DNA of 29,924 nt from positions 1-29,924 of the forward strand of contig FR901882.1 in the NCBI GenBank assembly GCA_000438255.1, in the 5' to 3' direction. Under the pieces are notes generated by a model. The model ran no database searches, was not told the DNA's origin, and was given only the letters and a program-made list of their open reading frames with translations. How positions within the stretch are numbered: position 1 is the stretch's first letter; each line of letters starts with the position of its first letter. The stretch comes from Clostridium sp. CAG:389. GTDB taxonomy: Bacteria; Bacillota; Clostridia; TANB77; CAG-508. Position numbers and translations under genes: made by a program. Shown here one piece after another: positions 15,000 to 24,004 of the stretch.

Positions 15000-17900
15000 A
15001 TGAAAAAAAGAGTGTTTTTTTTATTAACAATGATAATAATATGTGCGATTTTTTTTGCATTTGGAAATAAAATACTGGCAATAGGTCAAACATTAGGTAG
15101 TAGTATAGAAATAGAAAATATAGAAATAAAACAAGGTGAAAAAACATCAATCACTTTGAAAATAGATAGTGATGAACAAATTAATGCTTTTCAAGCAAAA
15201 ATAAATTATGATACTAATATTTGGGAAGAACTAGATGAAAATAGTTTTGAGATAAAAGATGGTTGGGAAAGTTTAAAATACAATGAATCTAATAAAGAGT
15301 TTAATGTGATTAATAAACAAGATGAAATAAATAAAGAAATTATAAAGATAAATCTAAAAGCTAAAAATAATGCAAATATTGGAAAAACAGAAGTTACAAT
15401 AGATGAAATAATAGCATCTGATGGTAAAGTAGAATTAAAAAATGAAAAACTATCAAAAGAGATTTCAATAAAAATAAATGAAAGCTTAATAGAAACTCCA
15501 ACAGAGCCAACAGAACCGGATAATCCAACAGAACCAGATAATCCAGCAGAACCGAATAATCCAACAAAACCAGATAAACCATCAAATCCTGAAAATACTA
15601 TTGGAAATACAATTGATGAGATAACTGAAAATATAATTGGTAATACAGTAGAAAACGCAACAGATAATACAAGTGGAAATAAAACAGAAGAGAATTTACC
15701 AAAAACATTTCCTAAAACAGGAAAAAACAAAACAATATTAATAATAATTATTACATTAGTAATTTTAGCTATGATATTATATTATAAAAACAAAAAATAT
15801 AGTAAAATAATGATGATGATTATAATTTGTGGAATATTAATCAGCCAAAACATGGTATTTGCAGAATCAGAAATATTTGTAGGAGATATAAACAAAAGCT
15901 CAGTTATAGATGACGAAGATATAGAAATCATGCAAGAATATCTAATAAAAACAAAAGATGTAATATCATTAGAACAAGCTGATATGAACAATGATAGCAA
16001 ATTAAGCTTAATAGATTTATCATTATTAATAAAACAGCAGAAAGAATGCCCATATGATAAATATAATGTTACAGGAATAAGCGCTTGGACATCAATTCCA
16101 ATGGTTTCAGACAGTTTATTACAAAAAGAAGGAGTTACAACAGGAGGAGAAGGATGTCAATGGCCAATAGGAATGGCAATAAGTAAAGACGGAAAACTAT
16201 TATTATATGGAACAGATGTAGGAGGAGTATACCGCTCAGAAGATGGTGGTCAAAATTGGGAACAATCAAATGCAGGACTACAATCAAGAGGAGTAGGAGC
16301 ATTTGCCATAGACCCTAAAAACTCATCTTATATTTTGGCAGTTGGAATAAATAGTTCAGCATTTGATACAAATGGACTATATATATCAGAAGATAGTGGA
16401 AAGACATGGAAAGCAACTAAAAACATGTTAATAAAAGGACACAGAGACATAAGAGAAGCAATAGCATATGATGAATCATCATATAATCAAGAAAAAAATA
16501 GATGTATGGTTGCATACTGGTCAACTGCATATGAAACAGAACAAAATGGATTGAAAGAAAATGAAAAAGGTTTATATAAGACAATAGATGGAGGTTATAC
16601 TTGGAACCTTGTTAACAATGATTTGAGTGATGGAACTATAAAAGTAAATCCATATACAGGAGATGTATATGTTTCAAAAAATGACGGAATATATTATAGC
16701 ACAAACAAAGGCGAAAGCTTTGAAAAAATTGTAAATGAAAATGTTTCAGGTTTTGATTTAGTTTCAACAGGAAATCAAAATATAAATGTATATTACAATA
16801 ATAATGAAGGAATATATATTTCTACAAATGGAAAAACTTTTGAAAAAATACAATCAGACTCATATCCAACTAATGCTCCAATGAATATAAAAGTAAGTCC
16901 AGTTAATCAAAATAAAATGTTGATAGTAGATAAAGAAGGTTCATATAAAAATTATCCATATTACAGTACAGATGGTGGAAAGACGTGGAAAGGTTCTGCG
17001 TTTTCAAATGAGTTAAGTTTTATGCCATATAACAATAGGGCAAGTATTCCAATGTGGAGTACAACTGATGAAAATAAAGTTTGGATATTTGCACAAGGAG
17101 ATTATATGAGCTCAAGTACAGACAGTGGAAAAACATTCAAATGGGATAGTAATGGAATTACAGGAATATTAAGTGGTGGAAATGTTCATTATAATGTTTA
17201 TAATCCAGATATTATATATTTCGGTTCACAAGATTATGACGGATGTGTTACAACAAATGGTGGAAAAACTTGGAAATATGTAAGTATGTCAGGTCTTAGC
17301 TGGGGTGGATATTGCTACGGTGGTTATGCAGTAGATGAAAATACATATTTTGTTGGTGTATCAACAGCTTGTAGAGACCCTCGAAAATTAAAAATAACTT
17401 TTGATGGTGGTAAAACCGTAATTGATACAGGATTATGCTTTACAAGCCAAAATATAAGATCAGGAATGGAATCATCTTATCAATCACCAACAAATCCAAA
17501 AGTGCTATTTGCATGTGATTTAAGAAGTGAAGATGGAGGACATACTTGGGCTAAAATGAATGGATGTATAAATGTTTATACACATAATCAAAAAGGTCAA
17601 AAGGAATTGTATGGAATAGATGAAAGCGGCAAAAATGTTGTAGTATCTTATGATGATGGACGTACTTGGCAAAAGGTAAATAATACTGAAATTAAACCAA
17701 AGGCACAATATGGTTCTATTTATATTTTAGACTTGTCTTATGATTGGAAAAATGAAGTTGTTTATGCTGCATGTGATGGAGGATATTTATATAGAATTTC
17801 AACAAAAGATGGTAGCATAGAATGTGTTTTAAATAAAGATGTTGAGGAATATAGAAGAGCACCTGTAAACTTAAAAGGCGGATATAGTATTTCTAAGGTT

Positions 17901-18173
17901 GCGGTTGACCCTATTGACCCTAATATTATTTATTGTGGTGGTGCAGGAAATACATTTTTGAATGATTGTGCATTATATCGTTCTGTTGATGGTGGAAAGT
18001 CTTTCCAAGTAATAACAAGTAATACGACAAATTCTATTGTAAAACATGGAAAACAAGGTGGATTTGAAACAAATTCATTAGAGGTTAATCCAAAAACTGG
18101 TGAGTTATTGTTTGCTGGTGGTTGTTTTGGAATAAGTAAATTGTCACCTCCATATAAGTTAAATAATAAATAA
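15000..18173 (+). CDS. Cohesin-anchor-dockerin-beta-propeller surface protein
   Basis: This is a 1057-residue exported mosaic. Residues 1-27 are a signal peptide. About 28-162 look like a cohesin-type beta-domain (VTxxIxxGEKTSITLKI, then FQAKINYDTNIW). Residues 165-230 are a TEP/DNP-rich linker. LPKTFPKTGKNK from residue 233 resembles a sortase motif and is followed by a membrane helix (about 245-263) and KNKKYSK. Instead of ending there, the frame continues into a second hydrophobic stretch (270-288) ending VFA, which looks like a signal peptide. It then runs into a dockerin with two calcium loops (D296-I-N298 to D307, D328-M-N330 to D339) and a propeller of about 700 residues. The propeller has at least ten Asp boxes such as SEDGGQNWE and STDGGKTWK, and YGTDVGGVYRS recalls GH74 or sialidase-type folds. 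The catalytic activity is uncertain. Methionine 271 has no ribosome site, so one polypeptide is favoured. Confidence 0.85.
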   Translation: MKKRVFFLLTMIIICAIFFAFGNKILAIGQTLGSSIEIENIEIKQGEKTSITLKIDSDEQINAFQAKINYDTNIWEELDENSFEIKDGWESLKYNESNKEFNVINKQDEINKEIIKINLKAKNNANIGKTEVTIDEIIASDGKVELKNEKLSKEISIKINESLIETPTEPTEPDNPTEPDNPAEPNNPTKPDKPSNPENTIGNTIDEITENIIGNTVENATDNTSGNKTEENLPKTFPKTGKNKTILIIIITLVILAMILYYKNKKYSKIMMMIIICGILISQNMVFAESEIFVGDINKSSVIDDEDIEIMQEYLIKTKDVISLEQADMNNDSKLSLIDLSLLIKQQKECPYDKYNVTGISAWTSIPMVSDSLLQKEGVTTGGEGCQWPIGMAISKDGKLLLYGTDVGGVYRSEDGGQNWEQSNAGLQSRGVGAFAIDPKNSSYILAVGINSSAFDTNGLYISEDSGKTWKATKNMLIKGHRDIREAIAYDESSYNQEKNRCMVAYWSTAYETEQNGLKENEKGLYKTIDGGYTWNLVNNDLSDGTIKVNPYTGDVYVSKNDGIYYSTNKGESFEKIVNENVSGFDLVSTGNQNINVYYNNNEGIYISTNGKTFEKIQSDSYPTNAPMNIKVSPVNQNKMLIVDKEGSYKNYPYYSTDGGKTWKGSAFSNELSFMPYNNRASIPMWSTTDENKVWIFAQGDYMSSSTDSGKTFKWDSNGITGILSGGNVHYNVYNPDIIYFGSQDYDGCVTTNGGKTWKYVSMSGLSWGGYCYGGYAVDENTYFVGVSTACRDPRKLKITFDGGKTVIDTGLCFTSQNIRSGMESSYQSPTNPKVLFACDLRSEDGGHTWAKMNGCINVYTHNQKGQKELYGIDESGKNVVVSYDDGRTWQKVNNTEIKPKAQYGSIYILDLSYDWKNEVVYAACDGGYLYRISTKDGSIECVLNKDVEEYRRAPVNLKGGYSISKVAVDPIDPNIIYCGGAGNTFLNDCALYRSVDGGKSFQVITSNTTNSIVKHGKQGGFETNSLEVNPKTGELLFAGGCFGISKLSPPYKLNNK

Positions 18174-18185
18174 AATTAATTAGAT

Positions 18186-18222
18186 AAAAAAATGACACGT
18201 GTTAAGATGTGCCATTTTTTTA
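18186..18222 (+). terminator. Intrinsic terminator of the surface protein gene
   Basis: AAAAAAATG-A-CAC (18186-18198) pairs with GTG-C-CATTTTTTT (18209-18221) with one internal A-C mismatch and a ten-base loop. The 3' side is a run of seven T. Confidence 0.75.
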
Positions 18223-18232
18223 GGTGTTAGCC

Positions 18233-18261
18233 TTGACAAACAATATATAAGAGAGTATAAT
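18233..18261 (+). promoter_or_regulatory. Consensus promoter of the suf regulator and operon
   Basis: TTGACA at 18233-18238 and TATAAT at 18256-18261 are separated by 17 bases. The operator palindrome begins on the last base of the -10. Confidence 0.85.
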
Positions 18262-18278
18262 GTTAACCAGAGTTAACA
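18261..18278. promoter_or_regulatory. Operator palindrome TGTTAAC-CAGA-GTTAACA
   Basis: The two seven-base half-sites (18261-18267 and 18272-18278) are exact inverted copies covering the predicted transcription start. This is where a DtxR/MntR-type repressor would sit, so autoregulation by the gene at 18347 is the likely reading. I saw no second copy in an intergenic region of the window. Confidence 0.7.
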
Positions 18279-18346
18279 AACTTTAAAAATAGTTACAAAT
18301 TTTTAAAAATTTGTAATGTTAAAAATATAAAGAAAGAGGATAAAAA

Positions 18347-18832
18347 ATGATATCAAAAGCATCAGAAGAATACTTGAAAACAATGTATATTCTAAAACAG
18401 CAAAATGGAAATATAAGAGTAACAGACATCGCAAAAAAAATGAACTGTACAAAGCCAAGTGTAAATAAAGCAATTTACAATTTAAAAGATAGTGGACTGT
18501 TAAACTATGAATCATATGGGACAATTGAGCTAACAGAAAAAGGAGAGGATTTAGCAAAAAAGATTTTGGAAGCATATGACATAGTTTATGTATTTTTAAA
18601 AGATGTACTTAATTTAGATGAAGAAGAAGCAGAAAGAGAAGCAGAAAAAATAAAATTAGCAATAACGGATAAAACAATAAACAAATTGGCAAAATATGTG
18701 CATAAAGAACTAGGATTAACAAATTTAGACTGTGATTATGATATCAATAAAGAAAAATGTAGATGTTGCGCAAGAAGAACTGTTTTAGGGGACGGAGGAA
18801 AAAAACAGTTAAAAGATATAAAGGCAATATGA
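18347..18832 (+). CDS. DtxR/MntR-like regulator with C-terminal Cys cluster
   Basis: The N-terminal 65 residues form a winged helix of the DtxR/MntR kind: SKASEEYLKTMYILKQQNGN, then RVTDIAKKMNCTKPSVNKAIYNLKDSGLLNYE and GTIELTEKGEDLAKKI. A helical dimerisation-like segment follows. At 161 residues it is the length of MntR and lacks an SH3-like domain. Its C-terminus is unusual: cysteines 129, 138, 140 and 141 make a C-x8-C-x-CC cluster suited to a metal or Fe-S cluster. It stands first in the suf operon behind an operator-bearing promoter. I infer a repressor that senses iron or Fe-S status and controls cluster biogenesis, analogous in role to IscR or SufR but from a different family. RBS AGAGGA lies before the ATG. 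Confidence 0.8.
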   Translation: MISKASEEYLKTMYILKQQNGNIRVTDIAKKMNCTKPSVNKAIYNLKDSGLLNYESYGTIELTEKGEDLAKKILEAYDIVYVFLKDVLNLDEEEAEREAEKIKLAITDKTINKLAKYVHKELGLTNLDCDYDINKEKCRCCARRTVLGDGGKKQLKDIKAI

Positions 18833-18866
18833 AAATCACAAAATATAAATAAAAAATGGAGTTTTT

Positions 18867-18882
18867 GTTTTAGTACTAAAAC
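18867..18882. repeat. 16-bp palindrome before sufC
   Basis: GTTTTAGT and ACTAAAAC form a perfect palindrome with no loop in the 79 bases between the regulator gene and sufC. It may be a regulator site or chance in AT-rich DNA. Confidence 0.3.
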
Positions 18883-18911
18883 TTCTTAAAATAAAAGAAA
18901 GGATTAAAAAA

Positions 18912-19649
18912 ATGAGTAATTTATTAGAAATAAAAGATTTACATGTAAACGCAGGAGAAAAAGAAATATTAAAAGGAATAGATTTAGAAATAAAAAAAGG
19001 AGAAATCCATGTAATAATGGGACCAAATGGTTCTGGAAAAACAACAACAGCAAATGCAATATTAAATAATCCAGAATATACAAAAACAAATGGAACAATA
19101 ACATTTGATGGTGAAGATATTACAGGATCAAAAACTGATGAAATTGCAAGAAAAGGAATATTTATGTCATTTCAATTACCAGAAGAAATTCCTGGTGTTT
19201 CAGTTACAAATTTCTTAAAATATGCTAAAAATAAAATTACAGGTGAACCAGTAAAAATATTTCAATTTAAAGATGAATTGAAAAAATATATGGAAGAATT
19301 AAATATGAATCCTAAAAATATGGAAAGAAGCTTAAATGTTGGATTTTCAGGTGGAGAAAAAAAGAAAAACGAAATTTTACAAATGCTTGTATTAAATCCA
19401 AAACTTGCTATTCTTGACGAAACAGATTCAGGACTTGATGTTGATGCAATAAAGACTGTTTCAAAAGGTATAGAGATGTTTAAAAATGAGAATAATGCGG
19501 TTTTAATTATTACTCATAATACTAAAATTTTGCATAGTTTAAAGGTTGATTATGTTCATGTTTTGGTTAATGGTAAAATAGTTAAAACAGGTGGACAAGA
19601 ACTAGCATCTGATATTGAAGAAAATGGATACGCCGAATTCAAAAAATAA
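18912..19649 (+). CDS. sufC: Fe-S cluster assembly ATPase SufC
   Basis: SufC is the ABC-type ATPase of the SufBCD scaffold that builds Fe-S clusters in the cytosol; it does not work with a membrane transporter. The 245-residue protein has the typical length. GPNGSGKTT is the Walker A. The signature is the SufC form FSGGEKKKNEI, and Walker B ends LDETDSGLD with the SufC-specific order instead of DEPTxxLD. The insert GEDITGSKTDEIARKGIFMSFQLPEEIPGVS is characteristic of the family. AAAGGA lies 7 bases before the ATG. It begins 79 bases after the regulator gene with no terminator between, and leads sufB, sufD, sufS and sufU. Confidence 0.97.
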   Translation: MSNLLEIKDLHVNAGEKEILKGIDLEIKKGEIHVIMGPNGSGKTTTANAILNNPEYTKTNGTITFDGEDITGSKTDEIARKGIFMSFQLPEEIPGVSVTNFLKYAKNKITGEPVKIFQFKDELKKYMEELNMNPKNMERSLNVGFSGGEKKKNEILQMLVLNPKLAILDETDSGLDVDAIKTVSKGIEMFKNENNAVLIITHNTKILHSLKVDYVHVLVNGKIVKTGGQELASDIEENGYAEFKK

Positions 19650-19685
19650 TAGCAATATAAAAAATTAAAAATGAGATTTGACAGA

Positions 19686-19705
19686 TGAATTTTTTCGAAA
19701 ATTCA
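19686..19705 (+). other. UUCG hairpin between sufC and sufB
   Basis: TGAATTTT (19686-19693) pairs with AAAATTCA (19698-19705) around a TTCG loop. CAGATG is repeated directly at both edges. There is no T-run afterwards, so it is not a terminator. It may be an mRNA stability or processing element that sets the sufC to sufB ratio. Confidence 0.45.
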
Positions 19706-19748
19706 GATGGTGATGAATGAAGCGAAGCGGAATGAAAGGAAAACGAAA

Positions 19749-21149
19749 ATGTCAAAAACAAATTTAGAAGAAATAAATAGAAATATCTATGATATAAAAA
19801 ACAAAGACGAATACGACTTCAAAATAAAAAAAGGTTTAACACCAGAAATAATAGAAGAAATATCAAAACAAAAAAATGACCCGGACTGGATGAAAGAATT
19901 CAGATTAAAAGCATTAGAAGTATATAACAACTTAGAAATGCCAACATGGGGACCAGATTTATCAGAATTAAATATGGACGAAATTGCAACATATGTAAGA
20001 CCAAAGTCAAAATTAAATAGTTCTTGGGATGACGTTCCAGAAGATATAAAAAATACATTTGACAAATTAGGAATACCAGAAGCTGAAAAAACATCACTTG
20101 CAGGAGTAGGAGCACAATATGACTCAGAAGTTGTTTATCATAGTATGAAAGAGGAATTGATAAAACAAGGTGTAATTTACACAGATATGGAAACAGCAGT
20201 AAGAGAATATCCAGAATTAGTAAAATCACACTTTATGAAATGTGTACCAGTAAATGACCATAAATTTGTTGCATTACATGGAGCAGTATGGTCAGGAGGT
20301 TCATTTGTTTATGTACCAAAAGGAGTAAAAGTAGATGTTCCATTACAATCATATTTCAGACTAAACTCACCGGAATCAGGACAATTTGAGCATACATTGA
20401 TAATTCTAGAAGAAGGTGCAAGCTTACACTTTATAGAAGGATGTTCAGCACCAAAATACAATAAAGTGAACTTACATGCTGGATGTGTTGAATTATATGT
20501 AGCAGATAATGCTTATTTAAGATATTCAACAATAGAAAACTGGTCAAAAAATATGCTTAACCTAAATACAAAAAAAGCAATAGTTGGAAAAAATGCAAAA
20601 ATGGATTGGGTATCTGGTTCATTTGGCTCAAAAATATCAATGCTATATCCAATGAGCATATTGAATGGAGAAGGCGCAAAAACAGAATTTACTGGAATAT
20701 CATTTGCAGGTGGTGGACAAAATCTTGACAATGGATTTAAAGTAATTCATAATGCACCAAATACATCAAGTGTAGTAAATGCAAAATCAATATCAAAAAA
20801 TGGTGGAAAATGCACATATAGAAGTTTAGTAAGAATAAATGAAAATGCAAAAAATTCAAAATCATCAGTATCTTGTGAATCACTTATGTTAGATGATATA
20901 TCAATTTCAGATACAATACCAACAAATGATATAAGAACAGATGAGGTTGAATTTTCACACGAAGCCAAAATAGGTAAAATAAGTGATAAAACAATATTCT
21001 ATTTAATGAGCAGAGGACTATCAGAAGAAGATGCAAAGGCTATGATAGTAAGAGGTTTTGCTCATCCAATAGCAAAAGAATTACCAGTAGAATATGCAGT
21101 TGAAATGAATAATCTTATTAACTTAGAATTAGAAGGAGCAATAGGATAG
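19749..21149 (+). CDS. sufB: Fe-S cluster assembly scaffold SufB
   Basis: SufB is the scaffold subunit on which the nascent cluster forms, with SufD and SufC. I start it at 19749 (MSKTNLEEINRNIYD, 466 residues, the usual length), because AAAGGA at 19735-19740 is placed for it. The in-frame ATG at 19707 would add a charged extension with no site. Family motifs include YDSEVVYHSMKEEL, GGSFVYVPKGVKVDVPLQSYFR, FEHTLIILEEGASLHFIEGCSAP and, near the end, SHEAKIGKISDKTIFYLMSRGLSEEDAKAMIVRGF. The cysteine in the CESLMLDD segment fits the conserved SufB cysteine. sufD begins two bases after the stop. Confidence 0.97.
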   Translation: MSKTNLEEINRNIYDIKNKDEYDFKIKKGLTPEIIEEISKQKNDPDWMKEFRLKALEVYNNLEMPTWGPDLSELNMDEIATYVRPKSKLNSSWDDVPEDIKNTFDKLGIPEAEKTSLAGVGAQYDSEVVYHSMKEELIKQGVIYTDMETAVREYPELVKSHFMKCVPVNDHKFVALHGAVWSGGSFVYVPKGVKVDVPLQSYFRLNSPESGQFEHTLIILEEGASLHFIEGCSAPKYNKVNLHAGCVELYVADNAYLRYSTIENWSKNMLNLNTKKAIVGKNAKMDWVSGSFGSKISMLYPMSILNGEGAKTEFTGISFAGGGQNLDNGFKVIHNAPNTSSVVNAKSISKNGGKCTYRSLVRINENAKNSKSSVSCESLMLDDISISDTIPTNDIRTDEVEFSHEAKIGKISDKTIFYLMSRGLSEEDAKAMIVRGFAHPIAKELPVEYAVEMNNLINLELEGAIG

Positions 21150-21150
21150 T

Positions 21151-22233
21151 ATGGAAAATTTAAAATTAAATGAAACACCAGTTAGAACAGCAAAAAACTT
21201 CAAAATAAATAATATAAAATTAGAAAATATCAAAATTCCAGAAGTTATACCAGTATTTGAAAATGTGACGATAACTGGTGACACATCTAAAATAAATATA
21301 GAACAAAATGCAAATAATGCATATGCAGATTTAGTTTATGGTTTAAGTGAAGAATTTACAAAACAAGTAAAGACAGAGGCAAACCAAAAAATAAAACTAA
21401 ATATAAATGGTATTCAAAATGAAGAATCAAAAACAGAAGCAGAAATAGATTTTAAATTTGATGATGAAAATCCTGTATTAATAGATAACATAGAAATTAC
21501 TGCAAAAGAAAATACAAAATCAACAATAATAATAAAATATGATTCAAATCAAGAAAATGAATATTATCATAATGGAATAATAAAAGCAAAAGCAGAAAAA
21601 GATTCAGAGTTAAATATAGTATTAGTTAATTTAATGAATACAAAATCAAATAATTTTTTAGCTATTGAAAATAATTTTGAAGAAAATGCAAAAATCAATT
21701 ATACTATTGTTGATTTTGGTGGAAAACACAGCATTACAAATTATTATTCTAATTTGCATGGTGATAATTGTGATAATCAATTAAATACAATTTATTTAGG
21801 AAAAGAAAATCAAGTTTTTGACTTAAATTATATAGGCGAATTAAGAGGTAAAAAATCTAATATTGATATAGAAGTTCAAGGAGCTTTAAAAGATACATCT
21901 AAAAAACATTTTAAAGGTACAATTGATTTTAAAAAAGGTTGTAAAAAGGCTACTGGAAATGAAAATGAGGCTTGTATGTTGTTATCAAATACAGCTAAAT
22001 CAATAGCTTTACCAATGTTACTTTGTTCCGAAGAAGAAGTGGAAGGAAATCATTCAAGTTCAGCTGGAAAAATTGGTGAAAAAGAACTATTCTATATTAT
22101 GAGTAGGGGATTTGAACTTAAAGAGGCTATGAAATTGATGGTTAGAGCTAGATTTAATAAGATTTTAGAAAAAATTGAAAAAGAAGAATTGAGAAAAGAA
22201 ATTTTACAAGAGATTGATAAAAGGTTAGATTAA
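21151..22233 (+). CDS. sufD: Fe-S cluster assembly protein SufD
   Basis: SufD is the SufB paralogue that completes the SufBC2D complex and helps iron acquisition. This 360-residue protein has the right-handed beta-helix type core and the diagnostic C-terminal segment IGEKELFYIMSRGFELKEAMKLMVRARFNKIL, preceded by the conserved HSSSAGKIG. The N-terminal half is very divergent, rich in Asn, Lys and Glu, which is common for SufD. The ATG at 21151 begins two bases after the sufB stop, and AGGAGC lies inside the end of sufB, so the two are translationally coupled. The assignment as SufD rather than a second SufB rests on length, position and the divergent N-terminus. Confidence 0.93.
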   Translation: MENLKLNETPVRTAKNFKINNIKLENIKIPEVIPVFENVTITGDTSKINIEQNANNAYADLVYGLSEEFTKQVKTEANQKIKLNINGIQNEESKTEAEIDFKFDDENPVLIDNIEITAKENTKSTIIIKYDSNQENEYYHNGIIKAKAEKDSELNIVLVNLMNTKSNNFLAIENNFEENAKINYTIVDFGGKHSITNYYSNLHGDNCDNQLNTIYLGKENQVFDLNYIGELRGKKSNIDIEVQGALKDTSKKHFKGTIDFKKGCKKATGNENEACMLLSNTAKSIALPMLLCSEEEVEGNHSSSAGKIGEKELFYIMSRGFELKEAMKLMVRARFNKILEKIEKEELRKEILQEIDKRLD

Positions 22234-22282
22234 AAAAATAAATAAATTAAACTTTATATTGATTTTATAAGGAAGGATATTA

Positions 22283-23503
<1,221 letters not shown>

Positions 23504-23512
23504 GGAGAAAAA

Positions 23513-23980
23513 ATGGACGAGTTAACAGATGTTTACAATGAATTAATAATGGAACACAGCATGAATTCATACAACAAAAAGAAACTAGAAAATGCAGATT
23601 ACTGCGAAGTAGGGCATAATCCAAATTGTGGAGATGAAATAACACTACAATTAAAATTAAACGGAGATAAAATAGAAGATATGGCATTTTCAGGACATGG
23701 ATGTGCAATATCACAAGCATCAACATCAATAATGATAGATACATTAAAAGGTAAAACAGTTGAAGAAGCAAAAAAAATTATAAAAACATTTATAGAGATG
23801 ATAAAAAGAGAGACAACTGATGAGGAAGAATTAAAAAAATTAGAAGATGCGATTGCTTTTAGAAACGTGTCTAATATGCCAGCAAGAGTAAAATGTGCTC
23901 TTTTGGCGTGGCATACTATTGAGGACATGCTAAATAAAAATGATAGTACAGGAACTGGAAATATAAATTGCTGTCATTAA
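23513..23980 (+). CDS. sufU: SufU-type zinc sulfurtransferase
   Basis: SufU accepts the persulfide from SufS in Firmicutes, using a zinc site instead of acting as a scaffold. This 155-residue protein has the three ligand cysteines in the expected settings: NPNCGDEI with its neighbouring Asp, GHGCAISQAS, and RVKCALLAWHTIE. The insertion between the second and third cysteines is the SufU form, not the IscU form. The extra NCCH at the C-terminus is not part of the family core. The start at 23513 lies 9 bases after sufS, with GGGAG just before. No SufE or SufA is seen, which fits a Firmicutes-type Suf set. Confidence 0.93.
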   Translation: MDELTDVYNELIMEHSMNSYNKKKLENADYCEVGHNPNCGDEITLQLKLNGDKIEDMAFSGHGCAISQASTSIMIDTLKGKTVEEAKKIIKTFIEMIKRETTDEEELKKLEDAIAFRNVSNMPARVKCALLAWHTIEDMLNKNDSTGTGNINCCH

Positions 23981-24004
23981 AATATGAAATAAAGGAAAAA
24001 TAAA

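Noticed and set aside
15206..15730. Minus-strand 174-codon frame opposite the cohesin and linker region
   Set aside because: It is the complement of a repetitive Glu/Pro/Asn-rich coding stretch; it has no ribosome site or recognisable domain.
15810..15870. Separate gene starting at methionine 271 of the surface protein
   Set aside because: The segment looks like a signal peptide, but there is no Shine-Dalgarno sequence before this ATG and the frame is continuous. Kept as a processing hypothesis instead.
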